Part shown: piece after piece, positions 36,357-48,079 of the stretch
Layout of the letters: each line of letters opens with the position of its first letter
Numbering within the stretch: position 1 is the first letter of the stretch
DNA from: Flaccisagitta enflata
Taxonomy: Eukaryota; Chaetognatha; Sagittoidea; Aphragmophora
Reading direction: 5' to 3'
Assembly: GCA_965153355.1 (NCBI GenBank)
Contig: OZ231126.1
Coordinates: 39,060,001 to 39,124,000 of the forward strand
Length of the DNA stretch: 64,000 bases
The notes under the pieces: model-generated
What the model saw: the letters and a program-made list of their open reading frames with translations, nothing else
Database searches by the model: none
Told to the model about the DNA's origin: nothing
Translations under genes and position numbers: made by a program

Positions 36357-38072
36357 TCAGTTGCTTCGAACGAGACGTTTCTTGCGATAGAAGGTAATGA
36401 CTGACATCCCAAGAGCAACCAGCCCTGCAGCAAATACCAAACAAAACACTCCCGCAAAGCTGCCAATCTCAATGGATTGGACGGTTTCCTTGTCCACATG
36501 TTCCTGGTGACTGTTTCCATACTTTCTGGTTATCTGCTCAACGACACCAGAGTGAGTGTACTTCAAAATCAGCTTGCTTACATTTTCAGCGTGCTCCCAA
36601 TCTTTCCTCATGGCGAATCCCTGCGGAATTCTATTGAAGTAGCCATCAAGCGCGTACACAAGATCTTTGACTTCAAGTTTCCGCATTATCAAGTCAACAT
36701 TTGCGTTAGGGACCACCCAGACGCATTTAGACTGGAGCGATTTACTTACGATTTTCGTCCAATTGGGCTTCATTGTAAAGTTGAAATACTTAAGACGTTT
36801 TTCCTTCAACAAATCATTCAAAACGCTGTTGTTGTAATCGGGGAGTACTTTTCTATATTGCATACCGGTACAGACGTTGTAAGAGGAGGCTTGGATATTA
36901 TCTATCGATAAAAGAGGCTTAATGGTCGATTCTTCCGAGAATATCGCGGCTAAATTAGCCGTATAAGTCGCGATGATGATCAAAAGGAGCAAACTCCAAT
37001 ATTGCTGCAACAATTTCCCGCTCATAGATACAGGGTGTCTGTCAGGTCCAAACTGAACGGACGCCAACGAGAAATATGCCAGACTTTCCTGAAGAGTAAA
37101 CTCTTCCCTTGGTTGTTGGGAAGAACCTAAAGGATCCAGCTTTTTACTGAGGATTGACACGCAAGTGAGATTCAATGAGTAAAAGATCCACAACAAGTTA
37201 AAGACGAGCCATACTTGCCAATGGAAAGGTTTCATGAACAGACCGAAATCGAGGCCTCTTCGTTGTTTGAGCATCATAGCCTGGATTCCATCCATGGTAA
37301 AGGCCGGTGTCAGAACGTAACTAAAGAGATAATAGGATGAAAAGTTGAAAATCTGTTAATTCTATAAACATGGAAAAAAAGTTTGTCGGTGAGCTTCTTT
37401 TACCCCTCAAGTATTCCCAGACATTGTTATGAGTCATACCCAGCATGGTGACTCAAATCATCACTCATGTTTTGTGACTTTATAGTAACCTTTACTGTCA
37501 TTTAAGTAGCAATATCCCAACTCGCTGACAATCATTTTTCCAAGATAGCAAAAGGATCTCTAAGCATGTTTGGTCAATCAGTCGGTGACCATATCACTGA
37601 AAAACAAGTACATCAACGGTTTTTGGCTGGCCGGCTGTGTCAGCACTGAAATATTGCTTAACACAGTCAATGATGACCAAGCGACTGACAAGATCACTTT
37701 GATGTTTAAACCCAAAGCGAATCAGCCGCATCAATTTCAAGTTGGAATGACTTACTCAGAAATATCATTTTTGTCCATCTGAATGTCATCCAGTTTTTTT
37801 ATGACTATGTCGACGGATTTGTTTTTGAAAACAGCCAGTGATTGGTCTGGATTAACGAATGCCTTGATTTCATATTTGATATTGAGTTCACGGGCGATTT
37901 GTTTCCACAGATTGATGCAAATTCCACTCGGTTCCCCATTTTCTACAGAAACGCAGTTGTCCCCCGATTCTTCAGTCACTGCGCGCGTTATTTCGGCGGT
38001 AGCCGTTAGGGAGGCCAATGTCAATGTGAAAAATGCTAAAGTTTTTATCATCTTTCTTAGGGCCTCTGTCAT
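36357..38072 (-). CDS. glutamate-receptor-like channel 3 (IR-type, no ATD)
   Basis: Two exons: 38072-37756 and 37320-36357, phase 2 (donor GTAAGT, acceptor CTTTAG), 426 residues. Signal peptide at about residues 8-27 (MIKTLAFFTLTLASLTATA). The first lobe has SGICINLWKQIA and SVDIVIKKL. Exon 2 opens YVLTPAFTMDGIQAMM and carries M1, pore loop YFSLASVQFGPDRHP, M3 ATYTANLAAIF, second lobe with YALDGYFNRIPQGFAM and M4. The position of the ligand-carboxylate arginine is Asp in my alignment (QMDKNDIS). It shares DGYFNRIPQGFAM with receptor 2, marking these two as the most recent pair. The 435-base intron has no repeat I recognise. Confidence 0.88.
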
Positions 38073-38433
38073 TGCACTGCTAACCTTACCTTTTCGGGTA
38101 AGGACAGCGCAATGACATTGTCGTTAAATCAACACAAGGTTCCGGAAAAAAGATATTGTTTGTATTTCCTGTGAATGTAACATGGAGGAACATTGATTGA
38201 TGAGTATTCAGTGTGTTGTAAATAAATGCATCGTCACATGGTCGTGATCGCAAAAGTGCCAATTATTGTATGGTGTGCGTTTATGAGTTTTTTTAAAATG
38301 AGGTGAAATAAAAAAGGAGGTATCAATTGGCTTGCCTGAGGTTGGAGCGGTAAACGACGAAAAGATTCTACAGTACATTGGAAAAAAAAATCATTATCAT
38401 CATCATCAAGCCATTCTTCCATTTTATTTCATC

Positions 38434-38561
<128 letters not shown>

Positions 38562-38579
38562 CAATTTCAGCAGCATTTT

Positions 38580-39188
38580 TCACGATAGACTAATTGTCGT
38601 CTGATTTTTCCCCCGAAAAAAATCGATAAAAGATATCATCAACGCGATAAAACCAGCGATGAACATCAAAGTGAAGAAGCCCAAAAATGTGAAAAAATTA
38701 ATCGCTGCGCCGAAGTCGTTTTCATTTGACAACGATGGTTGAGGTGTTGTATACTTTCTGACAATCCTATCGATGATCCCCGACTGACTGTATTTATTCA
38801 TCAGCTCGTTGACTTGGTCCACATGCTGCCAATTCTTCTTCATAACAAAACCATTGGAACCGCGACTAAAATATCCATCGAGCGCGTACAATCGATCTCC
38901 ATCATCAAGCTTCGCTTTCAACCATTCTACGATGGAGCTTCTAACGATCCATATTCCTCCGGACTTAAGCGTCTTACCAAATGCTTTGCGCCAGCCATCA
39001 GTGAGGCTCATGTTTAGGTATTTTATACGTCCCCTGTCAATGAGATCGTTTACGACGCTGTTATTGACATCTTTGAGTAGCTGCCCATACCTCACATGTG
39101 CGTACACGGAGTGGTTAGACAAAACGATGTCATCAATCGATCGTAAAGGCTTGGAATTCAAACTTTGAGAGACAATCCAACAGCCCAT
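38580..39188 (-). pseudogene. glutamate-receptor-like channel 4, 5'-truncated
   Basis: Open for about 200 codons but contains only the second ligand-binding lobe (from LNSKPLRSIDDI), including DRLYALDGYFSRGSNGF and SGIIDRIVRKY, and M4 to the stop codon. M1, the pore loop, M3 and exon 1 are absent from the 2 kb upstream, which is unrelated AT-rich sequence. The retained part has no internal stop or frameshift, so the truncation may be recent or produced by misassembly. Without pore and M3 it cannot make a channel. Confidence 0.75.
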
Positions 39189-41289
39189 GCTTAAGCGTAT
39201 GCGTCTAAATCAGGGATGATATCTATTCATTGCTCAATTTATGGGTGAAACAGTTTTGTTTATAAGCTAGTGTATAAAGTCTAACAAAAAATACACACTC
39301 TACAAAGTAAATCCTCCATGAGATCATGAGCCTCTTCCATACTATTGGAGTTGAGATAAAATGAGAGGTCAAACTGTTAGCCAAGGCAAAGGCAGCAACC
39401 TAATTTATATAATGGAAAGGTCTAACGAGAAAAAATCCCCATTTGCTTTATTTCTGTATGATGACCTAAAGTCCATAATTATTGTATCATTCACAGCGTG
39501 AAAGAGGTCTCATTCTGAAGGATTAACAAATTTATGAAGGCTATGTTTTATGAGGTCATTCTGTCTTCAGCCAGCTAAAATCATGTCTTGGTAATATTGT
39601 TTTTATCATTAATCTTTTTTTTTATAGTAAAGCTGTTTGCTTTTATTTGGGATTCAGTGCTATTAATATCAATATCTTAAATTTGATAATCCTCTTAAAA
39701 AAGTAAAATCTTATGTCACCTGATTATACTCAAAGTACAGTGAAAAGAATATCAAAAGTGTCTTCCTTTATGGTCTGTTTTTATTCAATTATGTCCTAAA
39801 AGTTAAGTTCTGTGGTCACTGAGTGTCATTTACAAAATTCCTAACTAGTTGATTAGTCAAATGATGATTATTAGTTTTGACCACTCAAATTAGTATCTTC
39901 TGCTTCAAATCATCTTAATATCTTGAGTATTATGGAAAATTTCATACTCATAATAAAGACAAATTTCTTAAGTTAATTGTGATATAATTCTATTTGGAAT
40001 ATTGATTTTTGAAAAGAGTGACCTAAATATTTAACCCTATTATATTGTGTTATCTGGTCTGGTAAAATTAACATAGGTGGCATTTTAAGTATTAGTTGCC
40101 ACTTTTGCACTCTGTGATCTAAAAAAAAGTATCAAATTTAAATTATAAGACAAATTTATAAACCATTAAGTCATGATTCTATTAATTGTATTTTTATTAA
40201 TGTTATCTGGGTTCTTATGATTTCACTCCTCTAGTTATTGTGAAAACTACTTTAAGACTCTTCTCTATATCTACCAGTTATCCGTTTGTCCGTTTTTATC
40301 TATCAGTCTGTCCATCCCCTTGCTGTTTTTGTTTTGGTAGAGAGGACATGGTATCAATGGTGTTTTTGATAGTTCATTATCTCAATATTCTTAGTCTTTA
40401 TCTACTAAAACCATATCATTAGCCATTCGGGCTCAGGATATTTTACAAACAAAATATACTTTAAACGCTATATGCTGTCTGGTTTTCGTCAGATATTGCA
40501 CGTCAAATGTCGCCACTTCATAACATTTAAGTGAGATGTTTGCATCCACTGAGCGCATAAATATCGTCAATGCGATCATGCGGCCTGTTTCAAAATCTAT
40601 AATCCTCACTTAAATCACTATCATCTCCACAAAAAACAAATGATGAGGAAGTTCTATTCATGGCGACAGTTTTCAGCCATATACATCATTTTTACCTTGA
40701 AAAAGATCTCAATTTATCTGAAGATCAAAAAGAGTAATATTAGAGATTTTATCATCTATTAAACTATTCTCTGTGTGAAAGCATGGTCGAAGTGCAGACG
40801 TGAAATAGATATTGTCTGTATACGTTATTGAGTTTAAGCTTGAGTTAGATAATGTAAAGCCTCTGTAAATAGAAAAAGTTTAGTTATAATAAACCATTAT
40901 ACTGAAATAACAATAGCATAAAATACATGGATGAACTGAATTAAAAGGTATGATAAATTGGTTTTATTGTGCAAGTATTATGTGAATAATAATGCTAGCA
41001 AATCTATAGGGTGAAATGCTAAGCATTATTAACCGGACTAACATAAGAAACACAGCTTGAGAAAAAATGCCATACTCATTTCCCAAGAAATTCTTATCAG
41101 GAACAATTTCTTTCTCTTCAATCTCTTTAATACAAAAATCTGCGTGGGATCTCAAGAAAAGATAATATACTGATATTTTACGTGCGGCCTAAAGGAAGCT
41201 CTGTGTTGGTTGTGCTATCCTCTTATATCTGAGGTAAAGATGAGCACTAGTCATATTTCTCCTCTAAAATAGTCCCAATATCAATAGTA
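39189..41289. other. AT-rich stretch, no gene seen
   Basis: About 2.1 kb of AT-rich sequence free of microsatellites and of the R1 and R2 families that litter the rest of the window. Reading frames are short and show no family resemblance. Confidence 0.6.
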
Positions 41290-42180
41290 GCTGTGGTATT
41301 GAGATACTCTGCTACTCTTTCCACATACTGCCAGCTGACTCTTCATGGCAATATGTTATAAATGCGACTAAAAGACCTCGAAACATACTATTTTTTATCT
41401 TTTTCGCGATCGCGATTAGCCTCTTTCAGCTGCCATCCAACCATATTCTTAAGTTAATCGATCTGCTGTGCGCTCTGAGTCTCTGAACAGCTAAAATTTG
41501 TTGATTCGATCTTCATTAATAAATCGCGTTATGTATACATTTGATCATGATGGCTTGTTTATAAATATGAGTGTAACGGTTGTTCTAAATGGTAGAATCT
41601 CGTCAGTGTTATATGGATAATTACAATTTGAAAAAATCTCTATGCTATGTTGGCGGTGTGGCTAAACAGCTGATCAAAGTGAAATATTTTTCCAAATTTC
41701 CACAATTACCAAGCTGCAAACAGGTTATTTATCATTCAGTGTGGAGAGATCTTAATTGGCGTCATTACATTTATCAGAAAATAAAATCTTCACCATTGTT
41801 CAAGTCAGTCAGTTTTCTGAAAAATGAAATGATCTAATTAAGTTAAAGTATTAAATGAATCAACATGAGTTTCACGACGACCCAAACCTCATGAATTATT
41901 TGGATGAAGATGAAAGTTTCGTATTTAAAAGCACTTCAGCATGATAACTGATCTCCTTTCTGAAAAGCGGGCATGGAAGTGCTCTCAGTAGTATTTAATG
42001 TCAAATTTAAGATCGTTAAAAAATTAGTGATATTATGAAAAACTTACTGCTGAAAGCGTCGAACGCTTAAATCGCGATGTCACAATCATCAGTGGTAGTA
42101 TCAGCATCGGCAGTTTGTTCTTAAGCTGGTTATTTGCGCCATATCAGGGACATTATTCATGATCAAATTCACAGAATCTT
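41290..42180 (-). pseudogene. relic of a glutamate-receptor-like channel
   Basis: Decayed fragments lie in the order expected for a - strand member. About 41318-41540 resembles the second lobe: 'ctctttccacatactgccag', 'cttcatggcaa', 'gcgactaaaa', compare 43240-43300. About 41625-41760 resembles the M3/pore region: 'tttgaaaaaat', 'caggttatttatca'. About 42045-42110 resembles the end of exon 1: 'cttactgctgaaagcgtcga', compare 44443-44490. Many frameshifts and stops. Recognised by nucleotide resemblance only. Confidence 0.5.
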
Positions 42181-42744
42181 TAAGTTATATAAATCTTTGC
42201 AGATTCTCAAATATCATATATTAAAGACATAGTAAATGTTCTTATTAGTTATTCAATATTTTACTGCAAATGATTATATAGATCAGTAGTGTGATAAGTG
42301 AAGTAGTGTTACTTCATTCTGTCTGTGACGAGAAGGACAATGATATAGTAGCAAAAACTATTATTAAAAGTTTAGCATAAAGAAAAATGTGCTTTTAATC
42401 GTATATAACGTCAATTAAGATCAAAATATCTATGTATCTTGTCATATATTAATGGAATTTGAAATTTACAAGTTTTTAAAATAAATATCATATCATGTTT
42501 GTAAATTTAAAGCAATAATCTTATGTTTAATCAGTATCTTAAATATCATGAAATCATCTCATAGCTGGGAATCATGAATTGGCAACTCTCACCATCACAT
42601 CTCATATGTCACTTAGGAATATAATTTTAATACTAATACTTTTAAACTATTTCTATTCTACTTTGCCTACATTCTGGTTGTTACTTTATATAACTTAAAA
42701 CTACTCACAAAAGCATTAAAATAGTGATCAGATCTGTCATTTTT

Positions 42745-42985
42745 TAGTCATGTATACGACGCGACAGCCGCACAAGTCGTAGTAGTCGTCGCGATCGTGT
42801 CATTGTCGTCGCTCCGTCGGTCAAGTCGATCGTCCCGTCCGTAATCTTATCAATCCGATCGTCCGTCCCGGTCCATGTCACACATCCTTACTTTTTGCGG
42901 TTTCTGGCCTCACTGCTCCTGCCCAAATGATGAAGTGACCTCAATGAAGTGACTGGGGTAGCCGTGTACCCGGCCTTGTTCTTAT
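42745..42985. mobile_element. degenerate R1 element, reverse orientation
   Basis: 'cgacgcgacagccgcacaag', GTC/GTCC units, then 'tcactgctcctgcccaaatg' and 'agccgtgtacccggccttgt'. Irregular compared with other copies. 42181-42744 is AT-rich with nothing recognised. Confidence 0.5.
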
Positions 42986-43007
42986 CAAGATTAGTTCTCG
43001 GTAAAGC

Positions 43008-44765
43008 CTAAGTAAGACTATTTATGGTCCGCCTTTTTTCACAAAGATAGTCTATGGCAGTTATTGAGAGTGCAACTAAACCAACTATAAAAACGATTGC
43101 AAAAAATCCCAGGAAGGAAAAAAAAGAAACTGACTCGCTGCCATCGTCTTTGTTATCATTAAGAAATTGCTGAGATTTGTACTTTCTTTCTATTTGATCT
43201 ATAACTCCTGATAGACCGTATCTAGTCAGAAGGTCGTTTACTCTTTCCACGTGCTGCCAATTCTTCTTCATGGCGAAGGAGTATGGAAAGCGACTGAAGT
43301 ATCCATCTAGTGTATAAATTCGATCCCCTTCTTCAGCCTTACTCTTACCCAACCAGTAATGGAACTACTAACCAGCCAAATACCTCCATCTTTGAGCGAT
43401 TTGCAAAATTCTGGCACCCAGTCCGAAGACCGGCTGAGGTTTTTAAATTCTATGCGTTCCTCTTGCAACAAATCGTTGATAATTTTATTGTTAACACTTT
43501 TGAAAGCCCGTTCATAACTCGCGTGGGAGTAAACTGAATGATTAGTTTCCAAAATTTCATCAATAGATTTCAAGGGTTTTGTATAGGAGATTTTTGAAAA
43601 AATAGCCGCCATATTGGCCGTGTATGTCGCCACGAAAATCAAGCATAGCATACTCCAACTCTGTTGCAAAACCTTACCACCCATGGAAACGGGTTGTTTA
43701 TCAGTTCCAAGTTGCACGGACGCCATCGAAAAGTATTGCAGGCTTTCCCAAAATGTAAAGTTTTCTTTTGGACGCGTTGAAACTCTCATTTTTCTGTCAA
43801 CAATTGAGATCATTGTCAGAACTGTAGCATAAAAGAACCATAGAAAGCATAAAGCGATCCAAATTTGCCATTTGAAAGGTTTCAAAAAGAGGAAAAAATC
43901 CGGGCTCTCTTGTTTTTCCATCATCATAGCCTGTACTCCACCACTTGAAATAGCCGGCGTGAGTGTGTAACTGCAAAAGAAAAGAAATGATAAAGGAAAT
44001 TTACTAGATAACGGTTTTATCCCAACATAACTTCACCAACAATCACTTGGAAAAAAGTCGAGGCAATGAAGTTCCTTTGGCTTTTTGAGACCTGCAGAGG
44101 TTTTTGGTTTTCTAATATTCTCATGAGGCGTTTCGGAAAGTTGGTGCTTTAGGGGGCCATATGAGACTACCCACTAGATTTACAGGGTCAATATATTTCA
44201 CCATGCTCTTTCAAATGTTGCCAAGCAGAATTCTGTGCAATCAATACTTTCTAAGATATTTTTTGAAAAACTTATCACAATAAGAGAGAGAGAGCGAGCA
44301 AAGAAAGAGGAAACAAAACACAATCACAAACACAAACACTTCAACAACCTCACATTTACCACTTCTTTTCCTACAGCGAGAGCTGCCTTAATGGTAATCA
44401 AACTTCAAAAACTCCTTGTTTGAAAAATATCATAAAGAGAACACTTACTTTGATACTCCAAGTGCTGCCATCTTGAAAGCGTCCAATCTACGGATGATGA
44501 TATCAACAACCTCAACAGTTTCGTTTTGAAAAGCCGGTATCGATTGCGTCTCTTTGACCACCTTTAAACTATAGTCGATGCTAAGTTCTTTGGCGACTCG
44601 CCTCCACAAGTCTATGCAGATACCTCGTAAATATCCGTCATCCTCAAATACGTATGGGTATCCACTAACCTCGGTTACAGCAATAGTTTTTTTACTAGTG
44701 GTTGATTTTGATGTAGACGACGATACTACGTTTATCAGAATTATCGTCCAACAATATCTCATCAT
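43008..44765 (-). pseudogene. glutamate-receptor-like channel 5, one frameshift
   Basis: Two exons: 44765-44449 (signal peptide about residues 1-19, GICIDLWRRVA) and 43970-43008 (M1, pore loop YFSMASVQLGTDKQP, M3 with ATYTANMAAIF, second lobe, M4), same phase-2 junction as its neighbours. The frame breaks at about 43356-43360, between ITG and the WLGKSK segment that precedes DRIYTLDGYF. The summed exon length is 3n+2, as expected for loss of one base (or four). Everything else is intact and well conserved, so this is either a young pseudogene or a sequencing error in an active gene. The pore keeps Gln at the Q/R position; the ligand arginine is replaced (KMAALGV). Confidence 0.8.
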
Positions 44766-45373
44766 GTTTGGCTTGTTTTGCTCTGTGAATGCACAATGAG
44801 TGAATTGTGTTTATTCAAGCGATAGTATTTCTCACAAATGCACAGGAGATGTTTTAGTTTCCAAGGCCAAGCAAATTTATGTGTGATCAATATTTCATCG
44901 CCAGTGAAGTCGATCTACAGCTAAAAACCCTCGATTTTAAGAGACAACGGGCAACAAAAGCATTCCTTTAATTTGCCATAACGTATTTTGCAAGAATGTT
45001 ATTTGCCTATTGCTAGGTGTTACTTGGGTAAAAAATCACTGAGAGCATGCCATTTTCAGTCAATATCTGAAACTAATAAGCTGATATTTGTTTCCATAGC
45101 ATCCAGCACCCAATGAATTCCCCGCATGCTGATTTCCAAATATCAAGTTTGACATCCAATGACACGTATGACCCTTCATCAGGTCGTCTGCTAAAAGCGC
45201 TACTTAGTTCATGTACAAATCAAAGGCATGCAACTTGCATGATGCAAGTTGTAATTGCATGCAAGTCATTTATGATCACTCATAACTTTGAAGGCCACTA
45301 AGTCTTATAATACAGTGATGATTTGTTTTATATTCAAAGTCAAATATAAAACAGTTGGCAACAGCATAGATTT

Positions 45374-48076
45374 CTAACGCACGATAGTTGTCTTGACAAA
45401 CGCCAGTCCATTATCGACTGAATGAACGGTATAGCGCATGAAATCCACGATCGCGACCAAAACTGCAGCGAGTCCGCAGACGCCAGTGACGATCACCACA
45501 CTCAAGAAGCTCTTGATCTGGATCGGCGCCGAATCACGAGCGATTGTTTCCCGCTTCTTTGGATTGTGCTTCCGAATGATCTGATCCAAAATGCCCGAGC
45601 GGCCATATTCCACGAACCTTTTCCGGACGCTCTCGGCGTGTTTCCAATCCTTTCTCAGCGCGAATCCATAGGCGGCGTTGCTGAAGAATCCGTCCAAGAT
45701 GTAAACTCTTTCGTCCTGCGTCTGCAGCCACTCGATGCAAGTGTCGAATTCGATGAAGACATGTTCGGACTCGAGCTTTTCCATGATTTGTTGATAGGTG
45801 CCTGTGCATGTGGTGCCATTCTTCGTTTTGTTCATGAAAACAATTTTTTCGTCGAGCAGCTCTGTCAACTTGGAATTGTTCAGCGTCGTAAAATATCTTT
45901 TCAGGCCTGTGATCGTGGACACCTACACAGTGATTAGATATAGTGAAAAATCCAGTGATATAAAAAAATTTAGGCCCACAACAAATTGTTCTTTTTATGG
46001 CATTTTACAGGGCATCATATACTTTATACTGCACTTCACAAGACACACTTGACATAACCACCTAGGAAATAAGTATAAGTATATCGACACCTGAACAAAA
46101 AGCATCAATTATCGAATATCGAGGAGTGGTTGAGTTACTAACCACGGATTTGAAAGTGTTTAAACTACACTTCAAAATGGGACTAATATTTTAATTGTAG
46201 CCTAATTTGTTGATAAGTGACAATCTGCTAAATTTGATGTCAGTGTGCTGTTTTCCTAGATGGCACATACTTTTCATCAGGCGTATGATATCTTCCTATG
46301 TGTGCGGCGAAGTGCAATATATCGGACTACTAAATACCCAATGACTCGACACAGTGATGAATTCACCTTGAAGTCAATTCCGTCGATATCATCGATGGAC
46401 TCAATGGGTCTCGTGTATGACTTTTGCGAGAAAATCGCCGCCAAGTTGGCCGTGTAAGTCGCCAGAAAGATGAGGGCGAAGAAGCTCCATCCACCCTGCA
46501 AGATCTTGCCACCGAGAGAAGATGGCTGTTTGTCGGTGCCAAAGTGAAGCGGGATGATGGAAAAGTACCACAGACTCTCGCTCAACGAAAACTCTTCCTT
46601 TTCCGCCTCCCTCTTCTTTTTCTTGTCGGCCAAAAATGAGACGAAGTAAAGACAAATGCTGTAGAGGAGCCAGCACACAACGCCCATACTCCAAATCGAC
46701 GGTGAAAATGGTTGGAAGGCGGTGAAGAAATTGTCGCGTTCTTTGTAAAGCATGGCAGCTCGAGCGCCGCCCATCGTGAACGAAGGTGTCAAAAGATAGC
46801 TTCATGGAAGTAAACAGGGATTTGAATCTATCAGTGCATGATTCCGTGCATGAATTATTGAGTGAATAAAAAGAATGAATGGATGGATGGATGGATGGGT
46901 GGATGGATGGATGGATGGAAGGATGATGAATCAATGAATGATGTGCATGAATGAATGAATGAATGAATGAATGAATGAATGAATGAATGAATGTATGAAT
47001 GAATGAATGAATAAATGAATGCATGAATGAATGAATGAATGAATGAATGAATGAATGAATGAATGAATGAATGAATGAATGAATGAATGAATGAAAATAG
47101 GATGATGAATCAATGAATGATGTGCATGAATGAATGAATGAATGAATGAATGAATGAATGAATGAATGTATGAATGAATGAATGAATAAATGAATGCATG
47201 AATGAATGAATGAATGAATGAATGAATGAATGAATGAATGAATGAATGAATGAATGAATGAATGAATGAAAATAGGTTGAAAAGACAAAGAATAGAATTT
47301 GTTATAGGTGGAATTCCGTCAAAAGTGGGTCCGTTGGTGTGGAGTTCAACTGTACCGGTATCTCATTCTTTTTTTCTTTACATATTCAATTTTTGTATCA
47401 CGTGGGTCAATCGTGGAGGGTAAAAATGACTTTGATGACGAATACTTTATTGCAAATTTATAGCGAGTTTCAGAATAAAACTTTTTTAAAGATTGGCTCA
47501 TATCTTTGAAACGACCCTTAGTATTGAGTTTTTTTAACTCCTCACATACTGACCTCTAAAATACACACGAGAGCGGCCTCTTTTTAGCGGTAATGTACCT
47601 GTAAGCTTGTACATGTAGAATGGGTTTTTAAGGCCAAAGTAGCACGTTATCATATGGTAATGATGGCTTATGGTAATGATGGAAGAGCGGTAGAGCGTAG
47701 AATACTGAAGAATATGACTTGATTATGCACTTAACTCTAAGATTGATTAATTGGTTGATGGATTAATTGATTAACTGGTTGATTGATTAATTGATTGGTT
47801 GATTTTTTTTATCGCTGTTAAAACTTACTTTTTGACATTATCCCGTATCATTTGACCATCGTTGATCCTCTGCATGATGACGTCCGCGCGACTTTCGTTG
47901 AGATCCTTGTACATCTGCTCCCAAGACATGACTTTTACATCGGACCGCAAATTGAGATCATTTTCTACTTGCTTCCATAAATCCACGCAAATCCCCGACA
48001 ATTCTCCATCTGCGTTTTTTGTGACAAATTCGTTGTTGGTGTTCGTCGTCACCACTGTCACTTCCTCGAGAGTCAT
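45374..48076 (-). CDS. glutamate-receptor-like channel 6 (IR-type, three exons)
   Basis: Exons 48076-47829, 46799-46367 and 45922-45374, giving 409 residues. Exon 1 has the first lobe (SGICVDLWKQV, RADVIMQRI). The shared phase-2 intron follows. Exon 2 has M1, pore loop YFSIIPLHFGTDKQP and M3 ATYTANLAAIF. An extra phase-0 intron (donor GTGAAT, acceptor TGTGTAG) follows IDFK, and exon 3 holds the second lobe and M4. The most diverged member: His instead of Gln at the Q/R position, Lys-rich M1-pore linker (KKKKREAEKEE), unique second intron. The ligand arginine position is not Arg (MIRDNV). No signal peptide follows ATG 48076; an AG just upstream ('caactcag') suggests a further 5' exon. The first intron contains a tetranucleotide array. 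Confidence 0.85.
46866..47275. repeat. (GGAT)n and (AATG)n tetranucleotide array with internal duplication
   Basis: GGAT units to about 46925, then AATG units. A block of about 180 bases starting 'ggatgatgaatcaatgaatg' (46921) is repeated at 47101 with the same interruptions ('gtatgaatg', 'aataaatgaatgcatg'), so a segment of the array was duplicated as a unit. It lies in intron 1 of receptor 6. Confidence 0.93.
47276..47822. other. rest of intron 1 of receptor 6
   Basis: AT-rich, with a run of 'gattaattggttgatg' type units at about 47741-47800. No exon or known repeat seen. Confidence 0.5.
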
Positions 48077-48079
48077 GAT

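Noticed and set aside
41589-41837. 82-residue frame on the + strand
   Set aside because: Overlaps the decayed receptor relic on the other strand and shows no family features.
46401-47288. 295-residue 'SFIHSFIH' frame
   Set aside because: Translation of the AATG array in an intron of receptor 6.
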